Positions 25,681 through 34,324 of a stretch of DNA of 42,128 nt are shown one piece after another. A program made the translations under genes and the position numbers. The first letter of the stretch is position 1. Each line of letters begins with the position of its first letter. Under the pieces are notes generated by a model. The model made no database searches. It was not told where the DNA came from and worked only from the letters and a program-made list of their open reading frames with translations. Where the stretch lies: assembly GCA_965657085.1 (NCBI GenBank), contig CBFHND010000028.1:1-42128 (forward strand). Direction: 5' to 3'. Source of the DNA: CBFHND01 sp965657085. GTDB taxonomy: Bacteria; Pseudomonadota; Alphaproteobacteria; Rhodobacterales; Rhodobacteraceae.

Positions 25681-25791
25681 TTCCACACGTGCTCTGAATT
25701 TCAATAAAGTCTGCCGGTTTCCTTATTGAAGACACATTCTTACTGCCTTCTGCCACCCGCATAGCGAGCAAATCAGCAAGGGCGTGGAGTT

Positions 25792-26889
25792 ATGGTGACC
25801 ACCATTTTGGAAGATCTGGCAGACGAATTTGTATGGAACCGGATCGAAACTACAACAGATGACAACGGATTGATCCAAAACAAATGGACCGAGTACGACA
25901 ATGGCACGACGCGGCTGGAGGACTACGAAAACGGTGTGCTGAGGTTTCTGCAACTGGCCGATTTTGGCCCTACAGACGCACGCACTTGGGAAAGTATCGA
26001 AACCTACTATGACATAAACGGCACCATTGAGGCCCGGTTTCAGGTTAATGACAACGGGGTCGAGATTCTGACGCAATACGAGAACGGTGTACGCCGCTAT
26101 ATCCAGAAGGTGGATCAGGGGCAGGAGGGCAACCCGTCCGGTGTCAAGTATTGGAAAAGCATAGAGGTTTATTACGACGTAAACGGCCAGCTTGAGACAC
26201 GGTTCCAGGTCAACGACGATGGGGTCGAGGTCCTGACGCAATACGAGAACGGCGTGCGCCGGTCCGTTCAACAGGTCGATCTGGACGAATTCGGCGGTCC
26301 ATCCGACGCAGAAACGTGGGAGCGCATCGATACGTATTATGACACGAACGGCTTGATCGAAATCAAGTACCAGGTCGATGACAACGGTGTCACGACCATG
26401 ACCCAGTACCGGAACGGCAAGCGCTTTTATGTCGGTCAGAGAGATACGGATGAAACGGGCGGGCCATCGGCTGTCAAGAACTGGGAAAGCATCGACACGC
26501 ACTATGACGCCAACGGTGTGATTGTAGCCCGCGAACAACTCAATGATAACGGAAAGTCGATTGCAACCTTTTATCAAAACGGGTCGCCTATCCAAAAGAT
26601 CATTCAGGACACCGACGGCAACGGCAACAGTTCCGACCAGTTCAAGTGGGATCGTATCTTCCTCGATTACACTGACGGCGGGGATCTCCTGGCGCGGACG
26701 ACGGAGTACGACAACGGCGATATAACCGCCTTTATGTTCGAAGAGGGTCAGCGCGCCTTCAAATTCGAAGTCGATGGCGACGACAGCGAGGACTGGGTGT
26801 CGCGCGAGACCATCTATGACACGGCTGGAAATGTGATCGAGGTCAACCTCTACGATTACGACATCTTCAACCAGACGCCGACGATGTGA
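25792..26889 (+). CDS. Acidic protein of seven 55-residue repeats, unknown function
   Basis: A 365-residue, strongly acidic protein built almost wholly of tandem units starting at Trp15, 66, 121, 176, 231, 286 and 335. A typical unit reads W-x-SIETYYD-x-NG, then RFQVNDNGVE, then LTQYENGVRR; spacing is 55 residues in the centre and shorter at both ends. It resembles beta-hairpin repeats of the YD/wall-associated kind in style, but I cannot place it in a family. Near residue 273 DTDGNGNSSD looks like a calcium-binding loop. No signal peptide, membrane segment or RTX nonapeptide is visible. Base composition is clearly lower in GC than its neighbours. GGAG lies just before the ATG at 25792. It starts next to ssrA, divergently. 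Confidence 0.7.
   Translation: MVTTILEDLADEFVWNRIETTTDDNGLIQNKWTEYDNGTTRLEDYENGVLRFLQLADFGPTDARTWESIETYYDINGTIEARFQVNDNGVEILTQYENGVRRYIQKVDQGQEGNPSGVKYWKSIEVYYDVNGQLETRFQVNDDGVEVLTQYENGVRRSVQQVDLDEFGGPSDAETWERIDTYYDTNGLIEIKYQVDDNGVTTMTQYRNGKRFYVGQRDTDETGGPSAVKNWESIDTHYDANGVIVAREQLNDNGKSIATFYQNGSPIQKIIQDTDGNGNSSDQFKWDRIFLDYTDGGDLLARTTEYDNGDITAFMFEEGQRAFKFEVDGDDSEDWVSRETIYDTAGNVIEVNLYDYDIFNQTPTM
25834..26889 (+). repeat. Seven tandem ~165-bp coding repeats
   Basis: The seven protein units described for the enclosing gene correspond to DNA units of about 165 bp. Units 2 and 3 are the most alike (CAATACGAGAACGG is shared exactly at 26068-26081 and 26239-26252), pointing to fairly recent duplication; the outer units are more diverged. 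Confidence 0.75.
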
Positions 26890-26910
26890 TCCGGCACTGG
26901 CCGCTGATCT

Positions 26911-27261
26911 TTACAGGTTGGCGGCCAGAAACCACAGCGCCAACGCCGCTTCGATCCCGCCAAAAATCAGCACCTTGCGCCGGGGTGGGGCATCCAGAAC
27001 CAGCGACACGGCCCGGCCCAATGCCGCACCGACAAAGGCAAACCCGATCATGGCGTATCCCATGGGCGCTTGCATCCACAGTGCGGCGAGACCCATCACC
27101 ACGAACAGCCCGCCCACCGAAGCGCGCATTTCGCTCAGCCCCATGGTTGAAGCGGTGGGTTCAAGGTCAAGGGCCGTGGCGGTGTAGCGGGGCGCCAGAA
27201 AGCCAAAGAGACCAAAGGCGATGGTCAGCAGGGCGGCGATGGTGTTCAGGATATCGATCAT
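26911..27261 (-). CDS. Small membrane protein, DUF4345-like
   Basis: A 116-residue protein with four hydrophobic segments (about 5-24, 45-62, 66-84 and 95-114). The segment LSEMRASVGGLFVVMGLAAL resembles the SElRa-YGG-ylalG pattern of DUF4345 proteins, so I place it there tentatively. Function unknown. It converges with the repeat-protein gene (21-bp gap) and lies 63 bp downstream of another membrane-protein gene on the same strand. Confidence 0.6.
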   Translation of the reverse strand: MIDILNTIAALLTIAFGLFGFLAPRYTATALDLEPTASTMGLSEMRASVGGLFVVMGLAALWMQAPMGYAMIGFAFVGAALGRAVSLVLDAPPRRKVLIFGGIEAALALWFLAANL

Positions 27262-27324
27262 CCTGCGAACCTATGCCGCGCGACGTCCATTGCAAGCGCC
27301 GCATGGTCAGATGCGCCCGCTGGC

Positions 27325-27996
27325 CTACATTCGGGCGCGGTGCGGCACCTCGAAGCCACGGATCACCGACAGGCACGCGCCGTAGGCGAGGATCATGTAG
27401 CCCAAAAGCTCGAGCCCTTCCTGCACCACCGCCTTGAGATTGGGATCGTAGGACGCACCCATCACGCCGACCCACAAGGCCCCGGTGCCGAAAAGGCGGC
27501 TGAACACCACCAGCACCAGCAGTCCGATATAGACAAAGGTGGCCGAGCGGTGTTCGAAATGCCGCACGAGCGCGACCGTCAGCGTGTCGCGGTTAATATG
27601 GGTCAAAACCGCCCCCACAAGGGCGATGACAAGCGCCGGAACGACCCAGAAGCCGTGCACGATCTGGTCAAGCACCGCATCGTTTTCGCGGATGAAGAGC
27701 ATGGCAAAAAATGTCGTGGCCAGGACCAGATACCCACGCGCCGCCACATAGCGTACCGCACCAAAAGCAAAGCTCAACGTCACTGCGAGAAGCATCGCGC
27801 TTTGCATCGCCTCGGTCAGGGACCGTTCGGACATGGTATTGCCAAGATAGGCGGTGTCATACCACACCACGCCCACGACTGCCGCCATCAACACGGTCAG
27901 CAAAACCGTCTCCGCGGCGATGCGCAGAACGGTCGAGGCAAATCGTGGGGCAGTGTGGGCCGGGGCAACCGGCACGGGTATCATGGTCGAAGCCAA
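27325..27996 (-). CDS. Membrane protein of unknown function
   Basis: A 223-residue protein with about six hydrophobic segments (about 27-47, 65-85, 88-105, 116-134, 153-171 and 196-213) and a short N-terminal tail. No family motif is recognised; polar points that may matter are FIRENDAVLDQIVHGFW and HINRDTL. The stretch 27997-28133 upstream holds GGTTAACC near 28042 and no gene. Possibly co-transcribed with the DUF4345-like gene downstream. Confidence 0.6.
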   Translation of the reverse strand: MASTMIPVPVAPAHTAPRFASTVLRIAAETVLLTVLMAAVVGVVWYDTAYLGNTMSERSLTEAMQSAMLLAVTLSFAFGAVRYVAARGYLVLATTFFAMLFIRENDAVLDQIVHGFWVVPALVIALVGAVLTHINRDTLTVALVRHFEHRSATFVYIGLLVLVVFSRLFGTGALWVGVMGASYDPNLKAVVQEGLELLGYMILAYGACLSVIRGFEVPHRARM

Positions 27997-28133
27997 GGCA
28001 AAACTCCTTCACTCTCACGGCACAGAACCGCATATGGTGAAGGTTAACCTCTGTTTTCAGGTGTGGTTTCGGCTCTGGGCAAAAATCCGCGCGAATTCTC
28101 AACCATAGCGGGCAAGAAATGGCCGATGCCTAT

Positions 28134-28787
28134 TTATAAGGCGCTCCACAGGCCCAGCAACCCCACAGCGATCAGGCTGAGGGCCCAAACGGCTTCGAGG
28201 TCGAACCAGCCCTTTTGCAGGAATTGCAGGCCCAGCCATCGGTGCACCGCATAGGCCACACCGCCACCTGCGACCATCATTGCGGCCGTGTGCGCCACGG
28301 CCACCGCCAGCGCCAGCCCCGCGCTTGTCATCAAGGCCCCGGCGGCGCGGTGCCCGCCATCCAGCTCTGCGGGGGCACAAAGACCCAGATAGATCGGCAC
28401 CAGCATCAAGGCGGCCCCATGGGCCAAAGCCACAAGAAAGGACCACAGCGCCAACCGGTGCGGGGGGACGCGGGCCAGAAACCGTGGATGGCGCCGGGTG
28501 ATCAACAGATACAGCCCCATGCCAAGAACCAGCAGGCCCGCGGCAATCCTGATCTCGGTCTGAAAATCGATCAGGGTGGTCATCATGCTGAAAGGCAGCA
28601 GGATACCCAGCATCGCCACCAGATGCCCCAGCGCCAATGCTCCAAGCGCGGGCCAGAGTGCCGCGCGACGGCCTTCGAACAGCGCGGCAGACACCGCCAG
28701 AGGCCAGCCCCTGCCGGGGTTCACACCGTGATAGAGGCCGGATGCGAAGACGGCGAGCCAGAGGCCCGCCGCCGTGTCCAATCCCAT
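28134..28787 (-). CDS. Histidine-bearing polytopic membrane protein, possible metal transporter
   Basis: A 217-residue protein with about six transmembrane segments. Histidines fall inside or at the ends of helices in repeated settings: GLYHGVNPGRGW (His20), LGHLVAML (His55), LAHGAALM (His123) and VAHTAAMM (His166). This recalls nickel/cobalt transporter families (HupE/NicO types), but the exact signatures of those are not seen, so transport of a metal is only a guess. ATG 28787 is the first start that does not run into the upstream gene, 4 bp after the methanethiol-oxidase stop. The tight spacing says it works with MtoX, perhaps in supplying its metal. Confidence 0.6.
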   Translation of the reverse strand: MGLDTAAGLWLAVFASGLYHGVNPGRGWPLAVSAALFEGRRAALWPALGALALGHLVAMLGILLPFSMMTTLIDFQTEIRIAAGLLVLGMGLYLLITRRHPRFLARVPPHRLALWSFLVALAHGAALMLVPIYLGLCAPAELDGGHRAAGALMTSAGLALAVAVAHTAAMMVAGGGVAYAVHRWLGLQFLQKGWFDLEAVWALSLIAVGLLGLWSAL

Positions 28788-28791
28788 CGTC

Positions 28792-30192
28792 TCAGACGTT
28801 CGGGTAGCAGAAGCTATCGGTCGAGCAGTCGCCCCCCTCCAGCCTGATCTGGTGACTGCGATAGCCATCGGGGAACTCGACCCAGAAGTCTTTGTTCAGG
28901 GTCAGGCCGCCGTTCGCACCCACATCTGCACACACCATCGCGGCCCCCCGGTCACCGGGATAGAACTGATCGTCCCACGTGGAATAGAGCGAGTTCGTCC
29001 AATAGACCCGTTTGCCGTCCCGGCTGATTTCGACCATCTGCGGGCCGTAGCCAAAGGTCTTGCCGTTGGGATGCGGTGTCTTGGTGACGATGCCGCCGAT
29101 GTCGACCTTGCCCGCCAGAACCGGGTTCATCGGGTCGGACACATCATATTGATGCATCTCGCCCAGACCCCAGCACGCGACATAGAGGTACTTGTCATCG
29201 AGGCTCAGATCGATGTCCGTCACCAGCGGTGGTACCGCGCCGAAGCCCTTCAAGAGGTCCGGCAAGTCATCGGCATCCGCAGGCACCGGGTCGATGGTGA
29301 TGGTCTTCTTGGCCTGCCATTCGCCATCCTCGTCGCGCCACCACGTGAAGATCGCGCCTTGCAGGTTGGTGGTGTCGACGACCACACCACAGAACCCGTA
29401 TTCCTTGACCGGGTCGTGCGCCGGGCGGATTTCCAGAGCCATCTGGTGATTGGCACCCAGATCGATCGTCTTGGTCACCTTCCGCGCGCGCAGGTCCCAG
29501 AAGTGGATCGAGTGCCCGTATTTGTTGGACAGAAGATCTTCGGGGACGATACCGTTTTCGAACTGCGGTGGCAGGCCCCATTCGGAACTGACCATGTAGT
29601 CGCGCGGCAGGTTCCACCAGAAATCATAGTGCTTGTCCTGCGCACCCCGGTCCATCTCGTAGCGGCCAAGAATGTCGAAGGTTTCACAATCCATGATGAA
29701 GATGCCCGGAGGGCCATCAGTGCCATCTTTGCCGCCGCCACCAAGGGTCGAGACATAGATGCCTTCGGGGCCGCAGTGGATGGTGTGGGGGCGCGAATAG
29801 CCAGTCTTTTCAAACAGCTCTTCGGGTTCGATGGTCTTGTGGATCTTCAAATCCATCGGATCCTTGACGTCGATCACGTAGATGCGCGACGACCGGATGC
29901 CCGGAATGATCAGGTAGCGGCGTTCCAGAAAGGCATGTCCCGTCAACGGCGACAGCGCGGACGAACAGGCGTTCCAGCCAAAGTGATGAAATTCATCCCC
30001 AAGGTTCGGCACGAACAATGAGCTGACAATTTCGCCGTATGTCTTGCTTTTGGGATCTACGTCCACCACGGCAAGGCCATCGGGCTTACTGCCATCGGGG
30101 CTGAGCATCAAAGTGAAGGCAAGCGTTTCAACGGGTGCCTCCATGGCCATCTTGGCCGACGGATAAAAGGTGGGGTCCGGTCGTAAGTTCAT
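28792..30192 (-). CDS. mtoX: Methanethiol oxidase, SBP56 family
   Basis: A 466-residue protein of the selenium-binding protein 56 family, a beta-propeller enzyme. N-terminal RPDPTFYPSAKMAMEAPVET, SSRIYVIDVKDPM, IHCGPEGIYVSTLGG and a C-terminus with CADVGANGG and SFCYPN are typical. Bacterial members are methanethiol oxidases (methanethiol plus O2 to formaldehyde, H2S and H2O2), copper-containing in the studied Hyphomicrobium enzyme. No clear signal peptide is seen. The assignment is supported by the DMSP demethylase cluster opposite, since DmdA-pathway products release methanethiol. GGAGG lies about 6 nt before the ATG at 30192. It follows the GntR gene by 70 bp on the same strand. Confidence 0.88.
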   Translation of the reverse strand: MNLRPDPTFYPSAKMAMEAPVETLAFTLMLSPDGSKPDGLAVVDVDPKSKTYGEIVSSLFVPNLGDEFHHFGWNACSSALSPLTGHAFLERRYLIIPGIRSSRIYVIDVKDPMDLKIHKTIEPEELFEKTGYSRPHTIHCGPEGIYVSTLGGGGKDGTDGPPGIFIMDCETFDILGRYEMDRGAQDKHYDFWWNLPRDYMVSSEWGLPPQFENGIVPEDLLSNKYGHSIHFWDLRARKVTKTIDLGANHQMALEIRPAHDPVKEYGFCGVVVDTTNLQGAIFTWWRDEDGEWQAKKTITIDPVPADADDLPDLLKGFGAVPPLVTDIDLSLDDKYLYVACWGLGEMHQYDVSDPMNPVLAGKVDIGGIVTKTPHPNGKTFGYGPQMVEISRDGKRVYWTNSLYSTWDDQFYPGDRGAAMVCADVGANGGLTLNKDFWVEFPDGYRSHQIRLEGGDCSTDSFCYPNV

Positions 30193-30262
30193 AACATCCT
30201 CCCTGAGGTCATGCGTTTCTGAAATGCGCCGAACCGGATGCGTTATTGGTGTTTTGAAATGC

Positions 30263-31030
30263 TTATGTTGGTTCGGCGGTCTTGGCCTTTTCCTTTGCTT
30301 GTAGTTTGAGGGTGCGTTCGGTGACCACACTGTGCGCCAATTCGCGCGTGTAGGCTTCGAGCTTGACCATGGCGGCGTCCGTACTGGCGGAATCGTTCGC
30401 TTCGAGTGCGTCCGCGATATCGGTGTGCAGGCCCACGATCACTTCGCGCGAGCGGGCGGAAAAAGTGATCATGTTCATCAGTGGCTGCATGGCCTCGACA
30501 GCACCAGCGAGTTGGTAGCTGAGCACCGGGTTGCAGGCCCCATCGACCAGCGCGCGGTGAAACGCAACATCGGAGGCACAGAACGCCTCGTCGGTCAGGC
30601 CCGGCTGGCTTTGGCGGTGCACTTCGGCGCGCATGGTGGCCAGATGATCGGCGCTGCGCCGCGCAGCGGACAGCGGTGCACAGGCGCGTTCCAGCGCATA
30701 GCGCGCCTCGCAGGCCACATCGAAACTGACCGCGTTCATCGACAACAGCAGCGTCGAGGTGGTGATTTGCTGGGGGTAGGCCTCTTCGAAACTCAGCTTG
30801 TTGACGAAGGCGCCCCCTGACGCGCCGCGCTGTGTGCGGATCAACGATTGTGCGGCCAAACGCTTCAGCGCTTCGCGCACCGTGGGCCGCGACACTTCGA
30901 ACTGATCGGCCAGTTCGGCCTCGGAGGGCAGGCGTTGATTGACGTCCAAATCGCCCGACACGATCGCATCCCGAATGGCCTGGGCAATCTGGGCCGACAA
31001 GTCAGCCGTGCTGTGCGGGTCAATTTTCAT
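30263..31030 (-). CDS. GntR/FadR-family transcription regulator
   Basis: A 255-residue regulator: winged helix-turn-helix (about 10-75; RLPSEAELADQFEVSRPTVREALKRL without the whole run is diagnostic in its SE-LA---VSR-TVREAL spacing) and an all-helical FCD ligand domain (about 95-235), with metal/ligand residues in ASDVAFHRAL. The second helix set ends LEAYTRELAH, not the common metal-site histidine pattern. Its promoter region contains the palindrome AATGTCTGACATT, repeated before the BCCT gene, so it probably represses itself, the mtoX side and the dmdA side. The effector may be DMSP or a product such as an acyl-CoA; that is unknown. Confidence 0.9.
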   Translation of the reverse strand: MKIDPHSTADLSAQIAQAIRDAIVSGDLDVNQRLPSEAELADQFEVSRPTVREALKRLAAQSLIRTQRGASGGAFVNKLSFEEAYPQQITTSTLLLSMNAVSFDVACEARYALERACAPLSAARRSADHLATMRAEVHRQSQPGLTDEAFCASDVAFHRALVDGACNPVLSYQLAGAVEAMQPLMNMITFSARSREVIVGLHTDIADALEANDSASTDAAMVKLEAYTRELAHSVVTERTLKLQAKEKAKTAEPT

Positions 31031-31044
31031 TTGTCATACAATTT

Positions 31045-31057
31045 AATGTCTGACATT
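31045..31057. promoter_or_regulatory. Putative GntR operator in the divergent promoter
   Basis: AATGTCTGACATT is a perfect 13-bp palindrome centred on 31051, between the GntR start (31030) and DUF2182 (31112). On the minus strand it lies between TTGCCA and TAAATT (17 bp apart), a likely promoter of the regulator; on the plus strand TTGTCA (31032-31037) and TTTAAT (31056-31061) flank it. Both positions fit repression. The core is identical to the site at 35878-35890. Confidence 0.75.
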
Positions 31058-31111
31058 TAATGTGGCAAGTGTTTTGATTCCACACGCCTGCACAGTATCG
31101 GGGAGGATACC

Positions 31112-31897
31112 ATGCCACACCTTCTTAGATCCGGTCTTTGGCTGGGCTTTTTCGGCCTGGTTCTGCTGGCGTGGTGGATGATGTTCCGGATGAGCATGGA
31201 CATGGGCCTGGACCTTATCGGACGGCCCGGAGAGATGGCCGACCGGATGCGGTTCATGGACCCGCGGATGCCGATGTATATGCCCATGGCCAACTTTGGC
31301 CCGCTGTTTGCGATGTGGGCAACAATGATGGCGGCGATGATGCTGCCTACGCTGGTGCCCACCTTGCGCAGCTACGAGGACCTGATGGTGTCCGCCAACG
31401 GCACCCGCGCGGGCTGGGTCGGCGTGCTTCTGGGCTATTTCATTGTCTGGGTGGCTTTTGCAGCACTTATTGCCGGGGCACAGCTGGCGCTGCTTTTCGG
31501 GGGCGTGATCGACATGCTGGGCATCCCGAAATCACGTTGGTTCGCCGTGGGCTTGCTGATTGCCGTGGGCCTCTTTCAATTTACACGCACCAAGGAAATC
31601 TGCCACGGTGTGTGCCATAGCCCGTCAATGTACTTTCTGGGCCACTGGCGCACCGGCTTTGGCGGCGGGCTGCGCATGGGGCTGGGGCTGGGCGCCTTCT
31701 GCGTCGGCTGCTGCTGGGGCTTCATGGCGCTTGGATTCGTGGGCGGAATGATGAGCCTGCTGTGGATGGGGCTGGCGACCTTCTTCATGGTGCTGGAAAA
31801 GCTGCCGCAGGTCGGACACGTGATAATGAAACCCATGGGCTTTGCCCTGATCCTTGGTGGGATCGGCGTGGCACTCTGGCCCTTGTTCATCGGATAA
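31112..31897 (+). CDS. DUF2182 membrane protein
   Basis: A 261-residue membrane protein with about six segments, of the DUF2182 (COG5486) predicted metal-binding family. Conserved points are MMAAMMLPT, then KEICHGVCHSP (Cys164, His165, Cys168) and FCVGCCWGFM (Cys197, Cys200, Cys201), all near membrane faces and fit for binding copper or another soft metal. Function unproven. GGGGAGG lies 6 nt before the ATG. First gene of the rightward operon ending in dmdA-acuI; DUF1326 follows after 15 bp, a pairing commonly seen for these two families. Confidence 0.85.
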   Translation: MPHLLRSGLWLGFFGLVLLAWWMMFRMSMDMGLDLIGRPGEMADRMRFMDPRMPMYMPMANFGPLFAMWATMMAAMMLPTLVPTLRSYEDLMVSANGTRAGWVGVLLGYFIVWVAFAALIAGAQLALLFGGVIDMLGIPKSRWFAVGLLIAVGLFQFTRTKEICHGVCHSPSMYFLGHWRTGFGGGLRMGLGLGAFCVGCCWGFMALGFVGGMMSLLWMGLATFFMVLEKLPQVGHVIMKPMGFALILGGIGVALWPLFIG

Positions 31898-31912
31898 CCA
31901 AAGGAGAACGAC

Positions 31913-32620
31913 ATGGCGATCAAGAGACGCAAGGATGCCGACAAGCTGCCCGTCAGCCAACGCATCGACAGCCGTATGCCGAACCCCGGTCGGCGTGATG
32001 CGACGCCAACCGAATGGGTGATCAAGGGCGAACTGTTCCTCAATTGCTCGTGCGAGGTCTTCTGTCCGTGCGTGGTCAGCCTTGGCGCGCACCCTCCGAC
32101 CGAAGGCCACTGCCACGCCTGGATGGCCATCGCCATCGACGAGGGCCACTTTGAAGGCGAAGACCTTGGCGGGCTGAACGTGGGCCTTCTGGTCGACATT
32201 CCGGGCCGCATGGGCGAGGGCAACTGGAAGGTTGGCGCCTATGTGGACGAACGCGCCAGCGAAAAGGCCTACAACGGCATCCTGCAGATTTTCTCAGGCG
32301 CCGCGGGCGGCACCACGGGCCTCTTCACCATGCTGGTCAGCGAGATCATCGGTGCGGAACGCGCACCCGTGGAAATTATCCGCGAGGGCACAAAGCGGGT
32401 GATCAACATCGGTCGCAAGATTCAGGGCGAGATCGAGATGGTTGCGGGCAAGAGCCCCGATCACCCCGTGCTGATCTCGAACTCCAAGTACTGGATGGGC
32501 CCCGATATCATCGCTGCCAAAGGCATCAAGAGCCGGGTGCGCGACTATGGTCGGGTCTGGGATTTCGGCGGCAAGTCTGCCGAGATTTGCCCCATTGACT
32601 GGAAAGGCCCTGCCGCGTGA
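31913..32620 (+). CDS. DUF1326 domain protein
   Basis: A 235-residue soluble protein of the DUF1326 family. Near the N-terminus FLNCSCEVFCPCVVSLG holds four cysteines (45, 47, 51, 53) in a CxCx3CxC cluster likely to bind a metal or thiol ligand; GHCHAWMA follows. Function is unknown; pairing with DUF2182 suggests a joint metal-handling or redox role. AAGGAG precedes the ATG at 31913. Its stop overlaps the DinB start as GTGA. Confidence 0.85.
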   Translation: MAIKRRKDADKLPVSQRIDSRMPNPGRRDATPTEWVIKGELFLNCSCEVFCPCVVSLGAHPPTEGHCHAWMAIAIDEGHFEGEDLGGLNVGLLVDIPGRMGEGNWKVGAYVDERASEKAYNGILQIFSGAAGGTTGLFTMLVSEIIGAERAPVEIIREGTKRVINIGRKIQGEIEMVAGKSPDHPVLISNSKYWMGPDIIAAKGIKSRVRDYGRVWDFGGKSAEICPIDWKGPAA

Positions 32621-33129
32621 TCGAACCCGGGTACGTCCATGTTATGGCTCGCTATAATGCGTGGCAAAACAACCAGTTGGCGCCTGTTGTTGAAGCGATG
32701 CCGCCGGTTGAGCTGACCCGTAACCGCGGCGCCTTCTTCGGTTCGATCTTTGCGACACTGAACCACCTGTTGTGGGCAGACGAGCTGTGGATGAACCGGT
32801 TTGATCCCGAGCGGCTGGACCCGCCGGCGGTCCCCGCCGCACAGCACCGCGACCGGACGGCAACCATTGCCGAATGGGCGGCCGAGCGTCGGGCGCTGGA
32901 CGGCAAGATCATCGCATGGGCCGGGGGCCTGAGCCCCGAAGACCTTCAGGGCGACCTGAAATGGCACGCGGCGATGATGAACACGGACATGGCGCGCCCG
33001 CGCGCGATGTGCATTGCAACGGTCTTTAACCACCAGACACACCACCGGGGACAGGTGCACGCCATGCTGACAGCAGCAGGCGTGGCGGCTCCGGTCAGTG
33101 ATCTGATCCTGATGCCGGAGGACGTTTGA
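32617..33129 (+). CDS. DinB-fold metalloprotein
   Basis: A 170-residue four-helix DinB/YfiT-like protein. The metal triad is visible as His50 (TLNHLLWADELW) and His139/His143 (FNHQTHHRGQVHAML). Members of this fold include thiol-dependent transferases and proteins of unknown role. In this operon, between DUF1326 (GTGA overlap) and dmdA, it might act on thiol or methyl-thiol intermediates; this is inference. The start codon is GTG 32617. Confidence 0.85.
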   Translation: MIEPGYVHVMARYNAWQNNQLAPVVEAMPPVELTRNRGAFFGSIFATLNHLLWADELWMNRFDPERLDPPAVPAAQHRDRTATIAEWAAERRALDGKIIAWAGGLSPEDLQGDLKWHAAMMNTDMARPRAMCIATVFNHQTHHRGQVHAMLTAAGVAAPVSDLILMPEDV

Positions 33130-33131
33130 AC

Positions 33132-34235
33132 ATGGCCCTTATCTCTCCTTCGCGCCGGTTGCGGCGCACACCGTTCTCGGACGGGGTCGAGGCCGCTGGC
33201 GTCAAAGCCTACACTGTTTACAACCGCATGCTTCTGCCCACGGTCTTTGAGAGCGTGCAGGCCGACTACCGGCATCTCAAGGACCATGTTCAGGTCTGGG
33301 ATGTGTCGGTTGAACGTCAGGTCGAACTGCGCGGCCCCGATGCCGGGCGCCTGATGCAGATGCTGACCCCGCGCGATTTGCGGCGGATGCTGCCGGGGCA
33401 GTGTTTCTATGTGCCGATCGTGGATGAAACGGGCGGGATGCTGAACGATCCGGTGGCGGTCAAGCTGGCCGACGACCGGTGGTGGATTTCCATTGCCGAC
33501 AGCGATCTGCTGTTGTGGGTCAAGGGCATTGCCAACGGTTACCGGCTGGATGTGCTGGTGGACGAACCCGACATCAGCCCACTGGCGATACAGGGGCCGA
33601 AAGCGGACGAGCTTATGGCGCGGGTCTTTGGCGACCGGGTGCGCGACATCCGCTTTTTCCGCTTTGATATGTTCCAGTTCGAAGGCCGCGACCTGGCCAT
33701 CGCGCGCTCTGGCTATTCCAAGCAGGGCGGGTTCGAGATTTACGTCGATGGCACTGACATCGGAATGCCGCTCTGGGATGCGCTGTTCAAGGCGGGCGAG
33801 GACCTGAACGTGCGCGCCGGTTGCCCTAACGGGATCGAGCGGATCGAAGGCGGCCTTCTGTCCTACGGCAACGACATGACCGACGACAACACGCCGCATG
33901 AATGTGGGCTCGGCCGGTTCTGTGACACACAGACCGCCATCGGCTGTATCGGTCGCGACGCGCTGTTGCGGGTGTCCAAGGAAGGCCCCATTCAGCAAAT
34001 CCGCCCCATCTCGATCCACGGGGATGCGGTGCCCGGCTCTGACCGGCCATGGCCGATCTTTGGCGGGGGCAAGAAAGTGGGGCAGGTGACTTCGGCCGCG
34101 TGGTCACCGGACTTTGAGACAAACGTGTCCATCGGTATGGTGAAGATGACCCATTGGGACACGGGCACCACGCTCGAGGTTGAAACCCCCGACGGGATGC
34201 GCGATGCAACGGTCGAAGGGCAGTTCTGGCTTTGA
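33132..34235 (+). CDS. dmdA: DMSP demethylase
   Basis: A 367-residue glycine-cleavage-T-fold protein with the hallmarks of true DmdA, not just a GcvT relative: N-terminal SRRLRRTPFSDGVEAAGVKA, YTVYNRMLLPTVFE, WDVSVERQVEL and LTPRDLRRMLPGQ. DmdA moves one methyl of dimethylsulfoniopropionate to tetrahydrofolate, giving methylmercaptopropionate. ATG 33132 has GGAGG 10 nt upstream; a TTG two codons earlier (33126) is possible. DmdB, DmdC and DmdD, which lead on to methanethiol, are not in the window. Followed by acuI. Confidence 0.95.
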   Translation: MALISPSRRLRRTPFSDGVEAAGVKAYTVYNRMLLPTVFESVQADYRHLKDHVQVWDVSVERQVELRGPDAGRLMQMLTPRDLRRMLPGQCFYVPIVDETGGMLNDPVAVKLADDRWWISIADSDLLLWVKGIANGYRLDVLVDEPDISPLAIQGPKADELMARVFGDRVRDIRFFRFDMFQFEGRDLAIARSGYSKQGGFEIYVDGTDIGMPLWDALFKAGEDLNVRAGCPNGIERIEGGLLSYGNDMTDDNTPHECGLGRFCDTQTAIGCIGRDALLRVSKEGPIQQIRPISIHGDAVPGSDRPWPIFGGGKKVGQVTSAAWSPDFETNVSIGMVKMTHWDTGTTLEVETPDGMRDATVEGQFWL

Positions 34236-34243
34236 GGGCCGGA

Positions 34244-34263
34244 CCGAGGGGCCAGCCCCTCGG
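34244..34263. repeat. GC-rich stem-loop and conserved-looking tail between dmdA and acuI
   Basis: CCGAGGGG (34244-34251) and CCCCTCGG (34256-34263) form a perfect 8-bp stem with a 4-nt loop, 8 bp after dmdA. It is followed by ATTTTGCAAGATGAAG at 34278-34293, a phrase I recall as common between Rhodobacterales genes. It may lower acuI expression by partial termination or mRNA processing, or be an interspersed repeat. Only one copy is in this window. Confidence 0.5.
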
Positions 34264-34324
34264 GCTCCCCGGAGTTTATTTTGCAAGATGAAGCAGGGGA
34301 GATTTCCCCGGAATGGAGAATGAC

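Noticed and set aside
25274..25791. Apparent gene-free gap and several short open frames (25411-25771)
   Set aside because: The short frames are accidental; the region is the tmRNA gene and its promoter.
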